A stretch of DNA of 64,000 nucleotides from Semisulcospira habei (GCA_036245525.1 BTPG01000004.1:51545258-51609257), one strand, 5' to 3'; counted from the stretch's first letter, positions 1 to 11,443 are shown. Numbers and translations: made by a program. The notes: generated from the letters alone by a model not told the origin.

Positions 1-38
<38 letters not shown>
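1..38. repeat. (TAA)n microsatellite
   Basis: Uninterrupted ATA/TAA trinucleotide run at the window edge. It may continue outside the window. Confidence 0.95.
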
Positions 39-39
<1 letters not shown>

Positions 40-474
40 TTGTTATTATTATTAAAATTATATTATCCATTTTATTAATCAGCGAGAGATTAAACACTAT
101 TAACATCGGAAGAACCGGACTGTCCTCAAACGCGTGCGCCCTCTACCGGAAAACGCTAAAGAAACACAACTCCACCTGAACGCCTCACTGCCATATGGCA
201 CTGTGAAATGCAAAACTGAAAGACACAGAAAGTGTTTGACAGCAACCTGTTGAGGTTTGTCCCAGCCGTATCATGCACGGACAACTCCCGCACACAAATA
301 CTACCGAGCTACACGTGCACCGTAAACGAATCAGTTCAGGCCGCAGTACATCACCATAAAGACAGGAATTTCTGATACCGTCACATAAACCCCCGATGAC
401 CACCTTTAAGTAAAGACCGCAGGCGATAAATGAGCCAGCGAAAGGCACAGGTCCTCAATCAACAGAAAACTACA

Positions 475-540
475 GCAAGAGACATAGATCGCCATGAGCC
501 CCCGCAACTGCGGGGGCTCATGAGGATCTATGTCTCTCGC
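475..540. repeat. PAL-A palindrome
   Basis: Two-armed 66-bp hairpin. The outer arms read GAGACATAG / CTATGTCTC where most copies read GAGGCATAG / CTATGCCTC, so both arms changed together. One arm mismatch remains (TCGCC against GAGGA). Confidence 0.9.
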
Positions 541-902
541 AAACGGGTAGTAAGTAGGACTGACGAAATAATTGGTGAAAATGACCATGTGGTCAGCAGA
601 TTTTCCTGCCTGCTGTTTTAGCGCTGGTGTGGTGGGTACTTTACTGCCGGACATCATGGGAAAGAGAATTGATTTGGGCAGGTTGTCTGGAATGTCAGTT
701 TTCATTGCGAAGTGCCAGATGCAATGCACCAGAGATCACGCTACAACCGCCGCGTATCTGCAGGAAAACACTAGATCACAGATTTTGACATGCGAACGGC
801 AACAAACAAGCACTTACTAATAAAGAAAGAAACAGTGCATTCGTCAAATTTGACCCGTGAAGACGTTGACAGACCCCCTACCCCTCTTACACACACACAC
901 AC

Positions 903-1285
903 ACCCGGGTCTGCCCTGGGGGACTTGGGTGGGGTTAGGTATTTTTTAGTTCCCAGGGTCACCCTGGTCAGCCCCACAGGGTGGGTTTTTCTCTCTATTC
1001 TGGGGCATGTGTTTCTGTCTACCCTTTGTCCATTCACCTGTATTTGCCTTTTCAAAACTCTCCCTACTGTCTGCACTGCCTGTAGCTCTTGATATTGGAT
1101 GTGCGTTGCTAAATGGTCTTAGCTTTATTTAGGCCCCATGTTGTAGGTTTATTTAACGTATTTGACCGGCTGGCGACATGCATTCAATTGTCTGTTTAGT
1201 TTTTTTTTTTTCACAAGCAGTGCAGGCACGTCCTGAGAAAGCCTTGTTGCTGGCGGGACGTTAAGCAATGTACAATCAATCAATC

Positions 1286-1287
<2 letters not shown>
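903..1287 (-). repeat. Family J interspersed repeat
   Basis: About 385 bp, inverted relative to close copies at 29197-29553 and 30069-30462. Read on the minus strand it starts ATTGATTGTACATTGCTTAA, passes through CTTTCTCAGGACGTGCCTGC and ends near CAGACCCGGG. Two neighbouring (AC)n tracts flank it. No coding capacity is seen. It is probably a SINE or LINE-derived element, but the type is unresolved. Confidence 0.8.
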
Positions 1288-1350
<63 letters not shown>

Positions 1351-1362
1351 CACACACGCACA
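1287..1362. repeat. (AC)n microsatellite
   Basis: About 60 bp of pure AC followed by interrupted AC, directly abutting the end of the family J copy. Confidence 0.95.
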
Positions 1363-1435
1363 CAGAAACACTGACACAGACGATTAACCCTTTTCATTCT
1401 GATACAATTTTGATTGAAATACATTTGACTATGAT

Positions 1436-1508
1436 ATCTCAAGGGTGGTGTCAGACTAGCTTGGCGCCAGAGGCGCCAGGCTAGTCTGGCACCACCCTTG
1501 AACTAAAC
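1436..1508. repeat. PAL-B palindrome, diverged
   Basis: Arms CTCAAGGGTGGTGTCAGACT and AGTCTGGCACCACCCTTGA surround a GGCGCC core. The AGACTAG / CTAGTCT change is matched in both arms, where other copies have AGAATAG / CTATTCT. Confidence 0.85.
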
Positions 1509-1519
1509 TTGTTGATCCA

Positions 1520-2160
1520 TCTTCTAATCTGTAATGTAGTCTTCATAAGAAAGTCAGCAAAATAAAAAAACCCAAAACAAAACAAAACCAAAAAAAAACC
1601 CCCAAAAACTCAAAATTAGGATGTTATGAGTTAAGTATCAGAAACAAGCAAATAGTTGATCCAATTAGTATAACTAACTTCTGGTCTAAATAATCAAAAC
1701 ATCCAACTGCAAGTAGTGCATGGAACCTATAAATCTGCATTCCGAAAAAAAAAAAAAAAAAAAAGAAAGAAAAAAAAAAAAAGAGAAAAGAAATTAATTA
1801 CCTGCGTGTCAATGCCACTCATTCTCGACCACCTTGCGGACCTTGCACATGTAGGTGATGTTAGTACACCTGTTTCAGGTGAGAACAGGTACACAATATA
1901 GTGGGCCACCTCACACCTCACGCTAACGCCAGCTGACTGCGGACTAACGCTACAGCTAGCCAGCTCTCTTTCTGTAGTCACCGAAAACCAGATACGCATT
2001 CCCAGTAAGTCAACGACGCTCGGCCCTTCATCGGCCTGCGCACAGGTGTATAACTGCGATCGATGTCTGCCCAAGGAACATTCGCTCACTGGGAATGAGT
2101 GGGCAGGGAAGACGCAAACACGAAGCTTGTGAAAAAAACCGTGCTGATCTCCTCATACGG
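1520..2160. other. Intronic stretch, A-rich, no gene seen
   Basis: Contains A-rich tracts near 1566-1610 and 1745-1795. The open frames crossing these are low-complexity and not believable genes. Confidence 0.5.
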
Positions 2161-2167
2161 ACAGTCA

Positions 2168-2363
2168 CAGACGATGGAGTAATATTGCCATAATAAGGTT
2201 CTGGCAATATGTTTCACAGTATATGATGCTGTCCAAACAATAATGAGCCTCTATGCCTTGTGTACAGACACAAACGATGGAAGAAATATTGTCATAAGTC
2301 AGGCTATATATTTTACAGTGTATAATGCTGTCCTAACAGTTAATGAGGCTCTGTGCCTTCTGT
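2168..2363. repeat. Degenerate tandem duplication, about 103-bp unit
   Basis: Two copies. The motif ACGATGGA followed by AATATTG starts at 2171 and again at 2274. Each copy closes with AATGAG(C/G)CTCT(A/G)TGCCTT, which resembles a PAL-A right arm. Confidence 0.75.
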
Positions 2364-2486
2364 AAGCTGGGGTCACTTCCCCAGTGAACCGCTATATAGA
2401 TTTTAGATCCCCAGAAAAAAAAACACAACCCGACGACCTCGTTCTTTTGAGAAACAGAGAGAAGTAAATTCGGTTAGGCAATTACA

Positions 2487-2552
2487 CCAAGAGGCACAGA
2501 TTCTTCTGAGCCCCTGCGACTGCCGGGGCTCAGGAGAATCTATGCCCCTTGC
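2487..2552. repeat. PAL-A palindrome
   Basis: Full hairpin with the paired variant GATTCTTCTGAG / CTCAGGAGAATC, slightly mismatched in the stem. Confidence 0.85.
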
Positions 2553-2759
2553 AGACTCTTGGCGCTCTCGCTCCGATCCGCTATCCTGACTCCCGCCTCT
2601 CTCGCTTCACCTCGCCGCCAAGGATGTGCAGATGCGGGCGATAACTCTTGCCAGGGAAGATAACCCATGCAAGAGGAGATAAGCCATGCAAGCGGAGACG
2701 TGTTCCGTTGCAACGGGCAGGTATGGCCAGGGCTGACCCTCAGCTAGCGTCTTCCATCT

Positions 2760-2825
2760 GCAAGAGGCGTAGATTCTCATGAGGCCCTGCGGTCGCAGGG
2801 CCTCATGAGAATCCACACCTCTTGC
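2760..2825. repeat. PAL-A palindrome
   Basis: Arms carry GATTCTCATGAGGCCCTGC and GCAGGGCCTCATGAGAATC, an exactly paired variant of the GATCCTC type. Confidence 0.9.
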
Positions 2826-2829
2826 TGCA

Positions 2830-3440
2830 GCTAGACTAGTTGCTGGTGGTGCGCCTCGAACAGAGAGGATCTTTGGCCTGTTTCGAATGAGTGTCAGACG
2901 TACTCACATAGACAGTAGACTGGCTGCGGAATGGATGACCGGCGTCGGGGAGAAAAAAGAAAAAGAACAAATCTAGTGACATCTCCGTCCTAGTAGACAC
3001 TGTCGTGAAGTTGTTGATCTCCCGATTGAAGTGAACGCGCCCACACGATAATGAGGCGATCCCTGCCAACCAGATGCACACACGTTTGCACATGCAACAG
3101 GATTAGATCCTCCTGGTCGGCAAAAGCCCGAGCAACCAGCATGTGTGAGATTATAAGGGTTAACACTTCTCATTTATGAAAACAATTGCTGGTGGGCCGC
3201 GTTTGCGAGTCCAGAAACAAGGGGAAAACACCGGCGACACCATTCGCCTAAATCTGTGCAAAGACAAATGTAAACGGAGCGAATTTCTACCAGAGAGAAA
3301 CATCTACACGTTCTCACAGAGATGCTGACCACGATCAGTATTTTTGCAAGCAGGCTGCCGCACGGCCTGGTTTAGTGATGAACAATGGAGTGAAATGCCG
3401 AACAAAAGGCATTCCACAGATACGAGAAGCCTCGACCTTT
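2830..3440. other. Intronic stretch, nothing recognised
   Basis: No repeat, exon or RNA gene that I can support. Confidence 0.4.
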
Positions 3441-3446
3441 CCATTT

Positions 3447-3512
3447 GCAAGAGATATATATTCTCAAGCGCCCCTGCTGTCGCAAGGGCGCTTTAGAATA
3501 TATATCTCTTGC
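3447..3512. repeat. PAL-A palindrome, strongly co-varied
   Basis: The arms read GAGATATATATTCT and AGAATATATATCTC, with a GCGCC(C) / (G)GGCGC inner stem. Several bases differ from the family consensus, and in every case the partner arm carries the complement. Confidence 0.9.
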
Positions 3513-4203
3513 AGGGGAGGACCTGTGTAGCCTAAGTCTAACCATCCCTGATCCAGATGATCTTAGAACAATACCGGCTCCACTTAGCTGTGGACACGTA
3601 CTACTGACTGACACGTAGAGCTGCTCCTTAGAGGAGGTTTAGGAGGTTTAGTGCTGTGACTGGCGAGACAAAAACGCAGTCACGGTCACTGACGCTGGGT
3701 ACAGTGTGCTAGATAAGGTTTTGGCACTCCAGTCATTGCTCGCATACTTGTCAGGTAAAACTGATACGCAAAAACAGGCCGGTGTCCATAAATTGTCTTC
3801 TCCAGGAAAGCTGGCACTAACGAACTGTGGTCTAGACCTCCATACCTCAAACCAACCTCACAGGTCGCTAGGAACGCCGCCCTCAAGTGGAAACTCACGC
3901 TGGTTATTTCCCTCAATTGAGGGAAGGTAGCCAATGTGGTGGGAACCGTAAAGTAAGACCTAGATGACAAAGTGAACGATTTCCTTCGTGCTGAGAATAA
4001 AGAAGTGGACGACGGAGCATTATCCCGGTGTAAGGGTAAGACGAGTCTTCGGATGCCTGAGATGGAGCCCACGATGCGGCAACCGGTGCAATCCGCCGTT
4101 CATTCGTTAAGTGACCCACGAGCAACTATTCCAGCGGATTAAAAAAAATCTTGCAGTCCACTGGCCAAGTGACCCGTGTCACATTCTGGAATTTCAGGGG
4201 TCA

Positions 4204-4269
4204 GCAAGAGGTTTAGATCTCCATGAGCCCCCGCAATTGCGGGGGCTCATGGAGATCTAAACCTCTTGC
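4204..4269. repeat. PAL-A palindrome, perfect arms
   Basis: Arms GAGGTTTAGATCTCCATGAG and CTCATGGAGATCTAAACCTC are exact complements but differ from consensus (GCATAGATCC) at several sites. Confidence 0.92.
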
Positions 4270-4279
4270 AGAAGCACTG

Positions 4280-6015
4280 ATCTATGTGGATCTATGCACC
4301 GTCAATGAGATGGACGGCTTGGTGCAAGTGTGAATCCAGGCTATGCGGTCTATACCTCAACGGACAAAGAGAAAAGGGGCCCAGAATTCCGACCAGTGTG
4401 GGTGCGAGTCAGTTATTATCAAGCTGTCGTGAGAGATATCTGGCACATATCAAACCCGGCGCGACCGTATTTTCTCCCTTCCTTTTTGCTCCTGCTGCTC
4501 CCTGGCTGGCTGACCAAAGACTTTTTGCAAAAACATTTCACGGATTGTGGCTGACTGAAAATCATATCTCCACATATTATACTATACACTATAATAGTTA
4601 TACCCATTTTTACACTTTATTGTTATCACTAGCCTGTTGTTCACAGCAACATTGCTGCAAGCTTTCGATGATGACTCACGAGTTGCTGGCACGGTTTGAA
4701 CAACAATAATGATAAACATACAGTATGGTAATTTAACTGCAGCGGACAAAACGGTCAATAATAACAAAACGGTCAATAATAATTAAGACACGTTCAGTAC
4801 AAAATCGTACGTGGACTTCTCACAGTAAGTTTTATTTTGCTCACGTAGTTAAGGAAAGGGGGGACAACAAAAAAGGAAAGGGACTATTGCTCTGCCGTCT
4901 GCTGTAATATGAACAATTCCGTCGTTACCGCGGGTGCTACTGGGCTTGTGGGGCCAAGTGTTTTGGAGGGTATCGGGTTACCTCTGCACAGAGCAAGCTC
5001 CGAGCGGTTGAGGAGAGAACTCTATGCCGGCTGACCATCAGGCAAGCTGCGAATCCCGTTACACCAAGTGACCCATATGAACATGGAGGCACCTGTAATA
5101 AGTTACACTAACGCCGCGTTCCACATTACTGCAAGTGATTCACACAGAAATTGTTACAGGTCCGTCACTGTGAAGTCACTTTCTGCTTCACTGACCGCCC
5201 CGTCCCCCCACCCCTCCAGATATATTGACAATGATCCACAGAGCCTTCTGACCACTTGATTCGTAGTCAGTGCCGGTAGCACGTGCAGTTAATGACTATG
5301 AGGCTAATGGTGTTGTGTTCCAGCCTTACTGAATCGTGTAGATTGAAAAGACCGAAGAGGTGTATATGTGTGCTGCTGCGTAAGGTCTAAAATCACAGAC
5401 CAGCACACATAAACATGTTAGATCATGTAATGTGGCACGGGGCCTAACGTCACTGATTCAAAAAGAGAGGCCTTTTATTCACGCGAAAGAAACTACTGCA
5501 TGGGCGCAAATAAGTCAGAAAATAATCACCGAGTCAGCGTAAAATACTGGTTGCCTCTATCGACTCGAAGGAACAACCAGTGTGTCTCATCAACAGAGGG
5601 TATATCTGAAAGTAAGAAGGTCATATTTTCAGAGACGGACCAATCAACTCGACCAAACCAAACCACCAACGGATCTCAATGGCCAAATACAAGCCACAGG
5701 CGTTCTACCCAAGCCGTGAGCTTGACAAAACAACTTGACAAACACATAAAATAATATATAATCTAATTTAATGTCTAATTATCAAGAGATGGAAAGGTGC
5801 GCGCAAAATGAAAACATGTCAGGACGCAGGCACTGGAGGTATGCTGGTGATTTCTGGAGGAAATCTCAGCAGCGACTCTCGTACCAACTTTGCCTGGGCC
5901 TCCCCGCGAGTTGAAAATGCAAACACCAGCCACTTTTGATTGCCTCCTCCACGGAAACCATTTCCCCGCTAACCAAACTGCTAATCAACCTGCAGTGTCC
6001 CAGCCAACTCAACCC
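4280..6015. other. Intronic stretch, no gene seen
   Basis: Only a single-arm PAL-C remnant (5364-5411) is recognised. Open frames here lack codon structure or familiar motifs. Confidence 0.4.
5364..5411. repeat. PAL-C palindrome, one arm
   Basis: Contains GTAAGGTCTAAAATCACAGA, then CCAGCACACA. The opposite arm is reduced to TGTGTGCTGCTGC. Confidence 0.75.
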
Positions 6016-6019
6016 ATTT

Positions 6020-6084
6020 GCAAGAGGCATAGATCGTCATGGCCCCCGCAATTGCGGGGGCTCGTGACGATCTATACCTCTTGC
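6020..6084. repeat. PAL-A palindrome
   Basis: Stem with GATCGTCATG / CGTGACGATC. The G-C change at the third stem segment is paired. One base is lost from the left arm. Confidence 0.9.
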
Positions 6085-6310
6085 TCGAGTCATTTACATC
6101 TATGTTATTTAAGCGGACAGAGTGCGTCGATGTTTTGGCTTCGCGTCCACTAAACATCTCCAAAGGCACCGGCAGGAGAAAATAGTAAAACCCCTCAAAC
6201 TTTTGTAACACATCACACGATAAAATAGTTCGCTTAGCAAAGTTGTTTATGTATATATTTTCTGCTCATCAACGCCAAGTTTGAAAATGTGTGTGTTAAT
6301 AAGCTTCTGC

Positions 6311-6790
6311 TTAAAAAAAAAAAAAATTCATCAACGCCAAGTTTGAACATTCATTTTTGTGTGTGTGAACCGTTGAACACACAATTTACCTTTCTTCCAA
6401 AAAATGTCACTAATCATTGCGGAAAAACAGCTTATTCCCCCCAAACACACCCCCCCAAAAAAACAAAAACCCCAAACAAACAAACAAACAAACAAACAAA
6501 CAAAAAAACCCACCAAAAAACAACAACAAAAAACAAAATTAAACGAAAAAACCCCAAAACAAACAACAACAAAAAATCAAACAAACAATAAAACAATAAA
6601 CAAAAAACTAAAACTAAACCAACCCCCCTCCCCCCCCCCACCCCCGAAAAAAAAAAAATAATAAAAAAAAAAATAAAAAAATAAAAAAAAAAAAAAAAAA
6701 AGAAAAAGAAGAAAAGAACAAAAACCCCAACAACAACAACCCCTCCCCCCCCCCACCCCCGACACACACACAACAACAACAACCAAACAA
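6311..6790. repeat. A/C-rich low-complexity tract
   Basis: Runs of AAAC, AAC and poly-A interspersed with C-runs. The frames through it encode only low-complexity peptides. Confidence 0.9.
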
Positions 6791-6850
6791 ACCAGGGGCG
6801 CCTATCTTAACACCAACAACAATGACACGAGTTATTTGACCAACTACCGA

Positions 6851-6970
6851 TTAACCTTCTGGGTGTCGGTAGCGGTTTTAGTTGCGATGATTCCCGCAGG
6901 ATGCCAGGGTGTTGTTATTCCTGGGAATCATCGCGACTAAAACCGGGCCGCTACCGACACCCAAAGTTTC
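6851..6970. mobile_element. PAL-E palindromic element
   Basis: Arms GTCGGTAGCGGTTTTAGT and ACTAAAACCGGGCCGCTACC, inner stem GCGATGATTCC / GGAATCATCGC. Starts at TTAA (6851-6854). Its central sequence is the reverse complement of the centre of the copy at 7228-7346. Confidence 0.85.
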
Positions 6971-7227
6971 AAACGGATTCGATTCTTGTCTTCATGCCGA
7001 CAGTGTCTTCCAGGTACGCAAAACGTCAACAGGCCGACGTCCGCGTCTCGATGACCTTTTGCACACTGGGTCACTGTGGTACTGAGAAGAACGTCGTATC
7101 CCGTGATTAGCTTGCTTCGATCATCTCCGATCAAACCACTGAAAAATGGCCAGATCAAAAACGCCGGTTCAACTGTTCAGGTTTGTCTCTGGTGGATCTG
7201 GGTCTTCCTTGCTGGTACGTTTGGGGT

Positions 7228-7346
7228 TTAACCCTTTGCGCGTCGGTAGCGGTTTTAGTCGCGATGATTCCTGTAGGAATAACACCACCCTGACATCCTG
7301 CAGGGATCATCGCGACTAAAACCGCTACCGACGCGCAAAGAATTAA
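7228..7346. mobile_element. PAL-E palindromic element, TTAA-bounded
   Basis: 119 bp from TTAA (7228-7231) to TTAA (7343-7346). Outer arms CCTTTGCGCGTCGGTAGCGG and CCGCTACCGACGCGCAAAG. The right TTAA is also next to the start of a PAL-B element, so the two elements abut. Confidence 0.88.
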
Positions 7347-7564
7347 CGTCGTATCTCATTCTACCCCAAGACCGAAATCCTTAAATGTTCCCGTTGTCCT
7401 CTGAAGACTACATTGCAATGCAGGACACAGATCAACCATGATAGTTCAAGGGTGATGCCAGAATAGCTTGGCGCCCATAGGCGCCAAGCTATTCTGGCAT
7501 CACCTTTGAACTATCATGGTCGATCCTTATCTTCCTGTGGTGTGTCTGGGGTAGAATGAGGTAT
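7347..7564. mobile_element. PAL-B element with flanks
   Basis: Core palindrome at 7430-7525 with the subtype GTGATGCCAGAATAGC / GCTATTCTGGCATCAC. Terminal CTCATTCTACCCCA and TGGGGTAGAATGAG form inverted ends. The flanks are in the opposite orientation to the copies at 14998, 53020 and 62669. Confidence 0.88.
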
Positions 7565-7574
7565 GCACCAGAGT

Positions 7575-7688
7575 TACAATGGATGGGTTGTGGGGAGCAG
7601 GAGCAGGTACTACCTATGGACTACGACCTGAACACTGATCCATTCAGGCACACCGCAACTGCGCCACTTTGATTTACCTGGCTCTTTT
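7575..7688. repeat. SINE body fragment
   Basis: Shares CTATGGA(C/G)TACGACCTGAA and GCCACTTTGATTTAC with the SINE at 54862-55150. The tRNA head is missing. Confidence 0.75.
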
Positions 7689-7769
7689 AACCCTGCTCGT
7701 GTCGGCAGCCGCGAGGATTCGCGTAGGAATCATCCCGACAAAAACCGCTACCGACAGGCAATGGGTTAA
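7687..7769. mobile_element. PAL-E element, short copy
   Basis: TTAA at 7687 and 7766. Arms are partly deleted: left GTCGGCAGCCGCGAGGATTC, right AAAACCGCTACCGAC. Confidence 0.75.
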
Positions 7770-7800
7770 ATAAAAAAAATCAGCGCATTAAATAGGCGCT

Positions 7801-7814
7801 TTACCCAATTGTAG
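7801..7814. repeat. Target-site duplication, left (LINE 7815-9863)
   Basis: TTACCCAATTGTAG, repeated exactly at 9864-9877. Confidence 0.92.
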
Positions 7815-8446
7815 GATGAGTGGTGGACCAGACTTGCACAGGGGACCCAGCTTTGCGCTGACAATGGTGACTACAGGGGCTTCTACGAAGCACTGAAAGC
7901 AGTGTATGGCCCCAGGCACCTGGTACAAAGTCCCCTGCGAAGCGCGAATGGCCAGGCACTCCTCACAGATAATACCTCCATCTTGAACCGCTGGTCGGAG
8001 TACTTTCAGAGCCTCTTCAGCGCTGAGCACACTGTTCAAGAAGCAGTCGTCCTACAAATCCCACAACTCCCAGTAAAGGTTGAATTGGACGAACCGCCCA
8101 CCGCTGAAAAGACCCTCACAGCCATCCACCAGCTCAAGAGTGGCAAAGCAGCAGGCATTGATGGAATACCGCCAGAGATCTGGAAACATGGAGGCACAGC
8201 ACTGCACAACAAGCTCCATGACCTCTTTCTCTGCTGCTGGGAGGAAGGAACACTACCAAAGGATCTCCGTGATGCTGTCGTTATCACCCTGTACAAGAAC
8301 AAAGGCGAGAAGTCTGACTGTTCCAACTATCGGGGAATCACCCTGCTGTCCATTGCTGGGAAAATTCTTGCAAGGCTGCTCCTGAATCGGCTGGTACCTG
8401 CCATCGCTGAAGACCACCTCCCAGAGGGCCAGTGTGGCTTCAGCTG
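7815..8446 (+). pseudogene. Reverse transcriptase, N-terminal part (broken)
   Basis: The frame is open from the insertion edge. It carries the finger region motifs GKAAGIDGIPPEIWK and SNYRGITLLSIAGK, and stops after EGQCGFS. In related elements this point continues into a short conserved segment before the RQLQEKC that opens the second frame, so a small internal deletion has removed bases and shifted the frame. There is no upstream endonuclease. Not functional as it stands. Confidence 0.9.
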
Positions 8447-9829
8447 AGACAGCTTCAGGAGAAGTGCCGCGAGCAGAACAAAGGTCTGTACGTAACGTTT
8501 GTCGACCTAACAAAACCGTTCGACACTGTGAGCAGGCAAGGCATGTGGCAGATCCTGGAGCGACTTGGCTGTCCCCCAAAGTTCCTCAGCATGATTGTCC
8601 AGCTACACGAGGACCAGCAAGGCCAGGTCAGACTTAACAATGACCTCTCAGAACCATTCCCTATTCTCAACGGCGTAAAGCAGGGCTGCGTGCTGGCACC
8701 GACCCTCTTCACCATCTTTTTTAGCATGATGTTGAAGCAGGCCACAGTGGACCTCGATGATGACGATGCAGTGTACATCAGGTATCGTCTCGATGGCAGC
8801 CTGTTCAACCTCAGACGACTGCAGGCCCACACGAAAACCCTAGACCAACTAATTCGTGAGCTGCTTTTTGCTGATGACGCTGCCCTCGTTGCACACAAAG
8901 AGAGAGCCCTGCAGCGCATCACGTCCTGCTTCGCAGACGCTGCCCAGCTCTTTGGACTCGAGGTCAGTCTGAAAAAGACAGAGGTCCTCCATCAGCCGGC
9001 ACCTAAGACAGTGTATCGCCCTCCTCACATCACTATTGGCGAGTCTGAACTAAAGTCAGTGCACCAGTTTACTTACCTTGGCTGCATTATCACGTCGGAC
9101 GCCAAGCTGGACAAGGAGCTTGACAGCAGGCTGGCAAAAGCGAACAGCGCTTTCGGGCGACTTTTCGAGCGGGTGTGGCACAATCAACAGCTGAAAACAG
9201 GCACCAAGATCAGCGTGTACAGAGCTGTGGTCTCCACCACCCTGCTGTATGGTTCCGAGTCCTGGGCCCTCTACCGCAGCCAACTACGACTCCTCGAACG
9301 CTTCCACCAGCGCTGCCTGCGCACCATCCTGGGCATTCACTGGAGTGACTATGTCACCAACGTCGAGGTCCTTGAACAGGCTGAAACTGTGAGCATCGAG
9401 GCTTTGCTGCTGCGGACACAGCTTCGCTGGGCGGGGCATGTCTCCAGGATGGAGGATCATCGCCTACCAAAGATCACCCTGTTCGGCGAGCTTGCTACTG
9501 GACACCGTGACAGAGGGGCACCAAAGAAGAGATACAAAGACTGTCTCAAGAAGTCACTTAGTGCCTGCCAAATCGACCACCACCAGTTTTCTTCGCTTGC
9601 TGTGGACCGTGACACCTGGCGCTCCACCATTTACAAGGCAGCTGTCTCCTTTGAGGACTCTCGCAGAGCTAGCCTTAAGGACAAGCGGCTCAGGAGAAAA
9701 AACAGAGATGCCGCAACTCCGAACCCTGGCCATACCTCCTCCTGCAGCCACTGCGGTCGAACCTGCCTGTCCCGGATTGGCCTCCGCAGCCACGAACAAG
9801 CCTGCAGACGTCGTGGGCAACTCCTATAA
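8432..9829 (+). pseudogene. Reverse transcriptase, C-terminal part with zinc knuckle
   Basis: 465 residues from an incidental Met. Palm motifs include VTFVDLTKPFDTV, GVKQGCVLAPTLF and LLFADDAALVA (FADD at residues 146-149, bases 8867-8878), the metal-binding catalytic box. The thumb and tail include LRWAGHVSRMEDHRLPK, typical of LINE ORF2 ends. Cys438, Cys441, His454 and Cys458 form a CCHC-like knuckle just before the stop. The catalytic box is intact, but the protein lacks the N-terminal half because of the break near 8445 and the 5' truncation. Confidence 0.92.
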
Positions 9830-9863
9830 AATCTTCGTTCGCGAAGTCAAGCCAAGCCAAGAA

Positions 9864-9877
9864 TTACCCAATTGTAG
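9864..9877. repeat. Target-site duplication, right (LINE 7815-9863)
   Basis: Exact copy of 7801-7814. Confidence 0.92.
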
Positions 9878-9879
9878 TA

Positions 9880-10655
9880 TCGGCTCAAAGCGCCGCCGCG
9901 AACTGAACCCAACAAGCACGCTCACGTGAATCACGCGCATTCACTCACACACTGTACATAAACACAGAACATTCACGTGGTGCCAAGGGCAAGCTCAAGC
10001 GAGCTACTAAAATTTTTCGAAATTCAGATCGTTTTAAATTTGAAATTTGGTAAGTGGGCTGAAATTGATACCAAGGTCGTGGGGGAGGAAGAGCCGGAGT
10101 ACCCGGAGAAAGAACCCCCGACGGTCCGCCCGAATTAACGGCGACACTCACTTAGGTTTAACGGGCATGCGATCTGAACAAGCCCTCTCTCGTCTACTTG
10201 GGCGTTCAGCCCTATTAACTCACTCTCTTCCTAGCGCGACGTTAAATCGAATAATCAGTCGATCAATCGAAGTTCCCGACAACATACATTTTGGAAATCA
10301 TCGACGCATTATCGAGGTGAATCGCCCAGCTCATTACCCGCGGTCGGTGTAAAAATCTGAACGATTCCCTGGCTGATATAAGGGGAGGGGCGGCCGGTTT
10401 AAGCAATCTACCCGGGATGAAATCATCAAAGGCCCAAAATATCTCCCGCAAATCTGGTCCTCGTTGCTTCATCGTGCGCATTTAATGACGATCAAAAATA
10501 CAGGTGTCTTTTAATTCCGGAGGAGAAAGAGGGGTAGGGCGGGAGGGGGAGAGTGAAAGGGGGGGGGGGGGTGAGGTGGCTGTATGTGATCCCGGGCCGA
10601 TTTTGACAAAACGACGTCAAAACTCCTTCGTCTGAAGAATATACATGTAAAGCAA
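9880..10655. other. Intronic stretch, no gene seen
   Basis: Near 10205-10260 a CTTCCTAGCGCGACGTTAAA segment resembles 3' ends of molluscan short repeats. A G-run lies at 10559-10571. Nothing else is recognised. Confidence 0.4.
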
Positions 10656-10660
10656 GGCTA

Positions 10661-10726
10661 GCAAGAGGCATAGATCCTCATGAGCCCCCGCAATTGCGGG
10701 GGCTTATGAGGATCTATGCCTCTTGC
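10661..10726. repeat. PAL-A palindrome
   Basis: Consensus-like: GCAAGAGGCATAGATCCTCA and its complement, with one G-T type mismatch (CTTATGAG against CTCATGAG) on the right arm. Confidence 0.93.
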
Positions 10727-11431
10727 AGACGGAAGGAACTCAGCGCAGAAACGTGAATCGAAAAGAGCAACACTGATCTTGGCATTGTGCCAGAAATCAG
10801 TTGAAAATTGCCTCCCCAACAAGACACAGTGTGTACAGACTTGCAGGCCCGTGGTTCTAATAAACGGCCCCTTCAGATTCCTTGGCAAAGTACCCGAAGC
10901 CTGCCTAATATTGCCCGGTAATTTATGATGGGTTTCCGTCGGCCACCCTTCTCGCGAACGCCGATCATCTTTACAGACGGTACAGCAGCTGAGGTTGCTT
11001 CAGTCCTTGCCAGGGTACATTGAGCGCTGCTTCCCTTGTTTACTTCCCGTATGTCTCTAAACATTAACCCCCACTGACCAAGCAAAGTATTTTGGGACAA
11101 CCAGTTAAAGACTCACAAAAGTGAACTGGAAATTTAGTTGTGAAACAACTCGCATTTATGGACGTAACGACTTTTGTCTACACGGAGAGCTGGAGAGTTG
11201 TCTGAATTCATGCGATCAAGACGTAGATACACTCAATCGTGTTATCAAAAGATTGGTTGACCAAACCCTGATATAGCCAAATGTGTTCTGGTTTGTGATT
11301 TTGAATCTTACGGCTTCGAGACGTGAGGTCAAAACCATAATCAACAAACATATCAGGAATCCACTCCAGCGCTGACTGACAGAATTCCTTCTGTCAGGGA
11401 GACTGACATAGAACCTCGTAACACACACTAT

Positions 11432-11443
11432 CCGTCAGCAAGA
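11432..11443. repeat. Target-site duplication, left (LINE 3' end 11444-11801)
   Basis: CCGTCAGCAAGA, repeated at 11802-11813. Confidence 0.88.

Larger units (their letters stand above)
7815..9863 (+). mobile_element. Non-LTR retrotransposon, 5'-truncated, copy 1
   Basis: The insertion is bounded by an exact 14-bp duplication (7801-7814 and 9864-9877), so its ends are certain. It begins in frame within the linker before the reverse transcriptase, with no endonuclease domain, which shows 5' truncation as expected from target-primed reverse transcription. It ends in a short GCCAA-type tail. The reading frame is broken near 8445. The copy at 18279-19610 is nearly identical over their shared 1.3 kb. 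Clade is not certain; the C-terminal zinc knuckle fits I/Nimb- or RTE-like families known from invertebrates. Confidence 0.95.
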
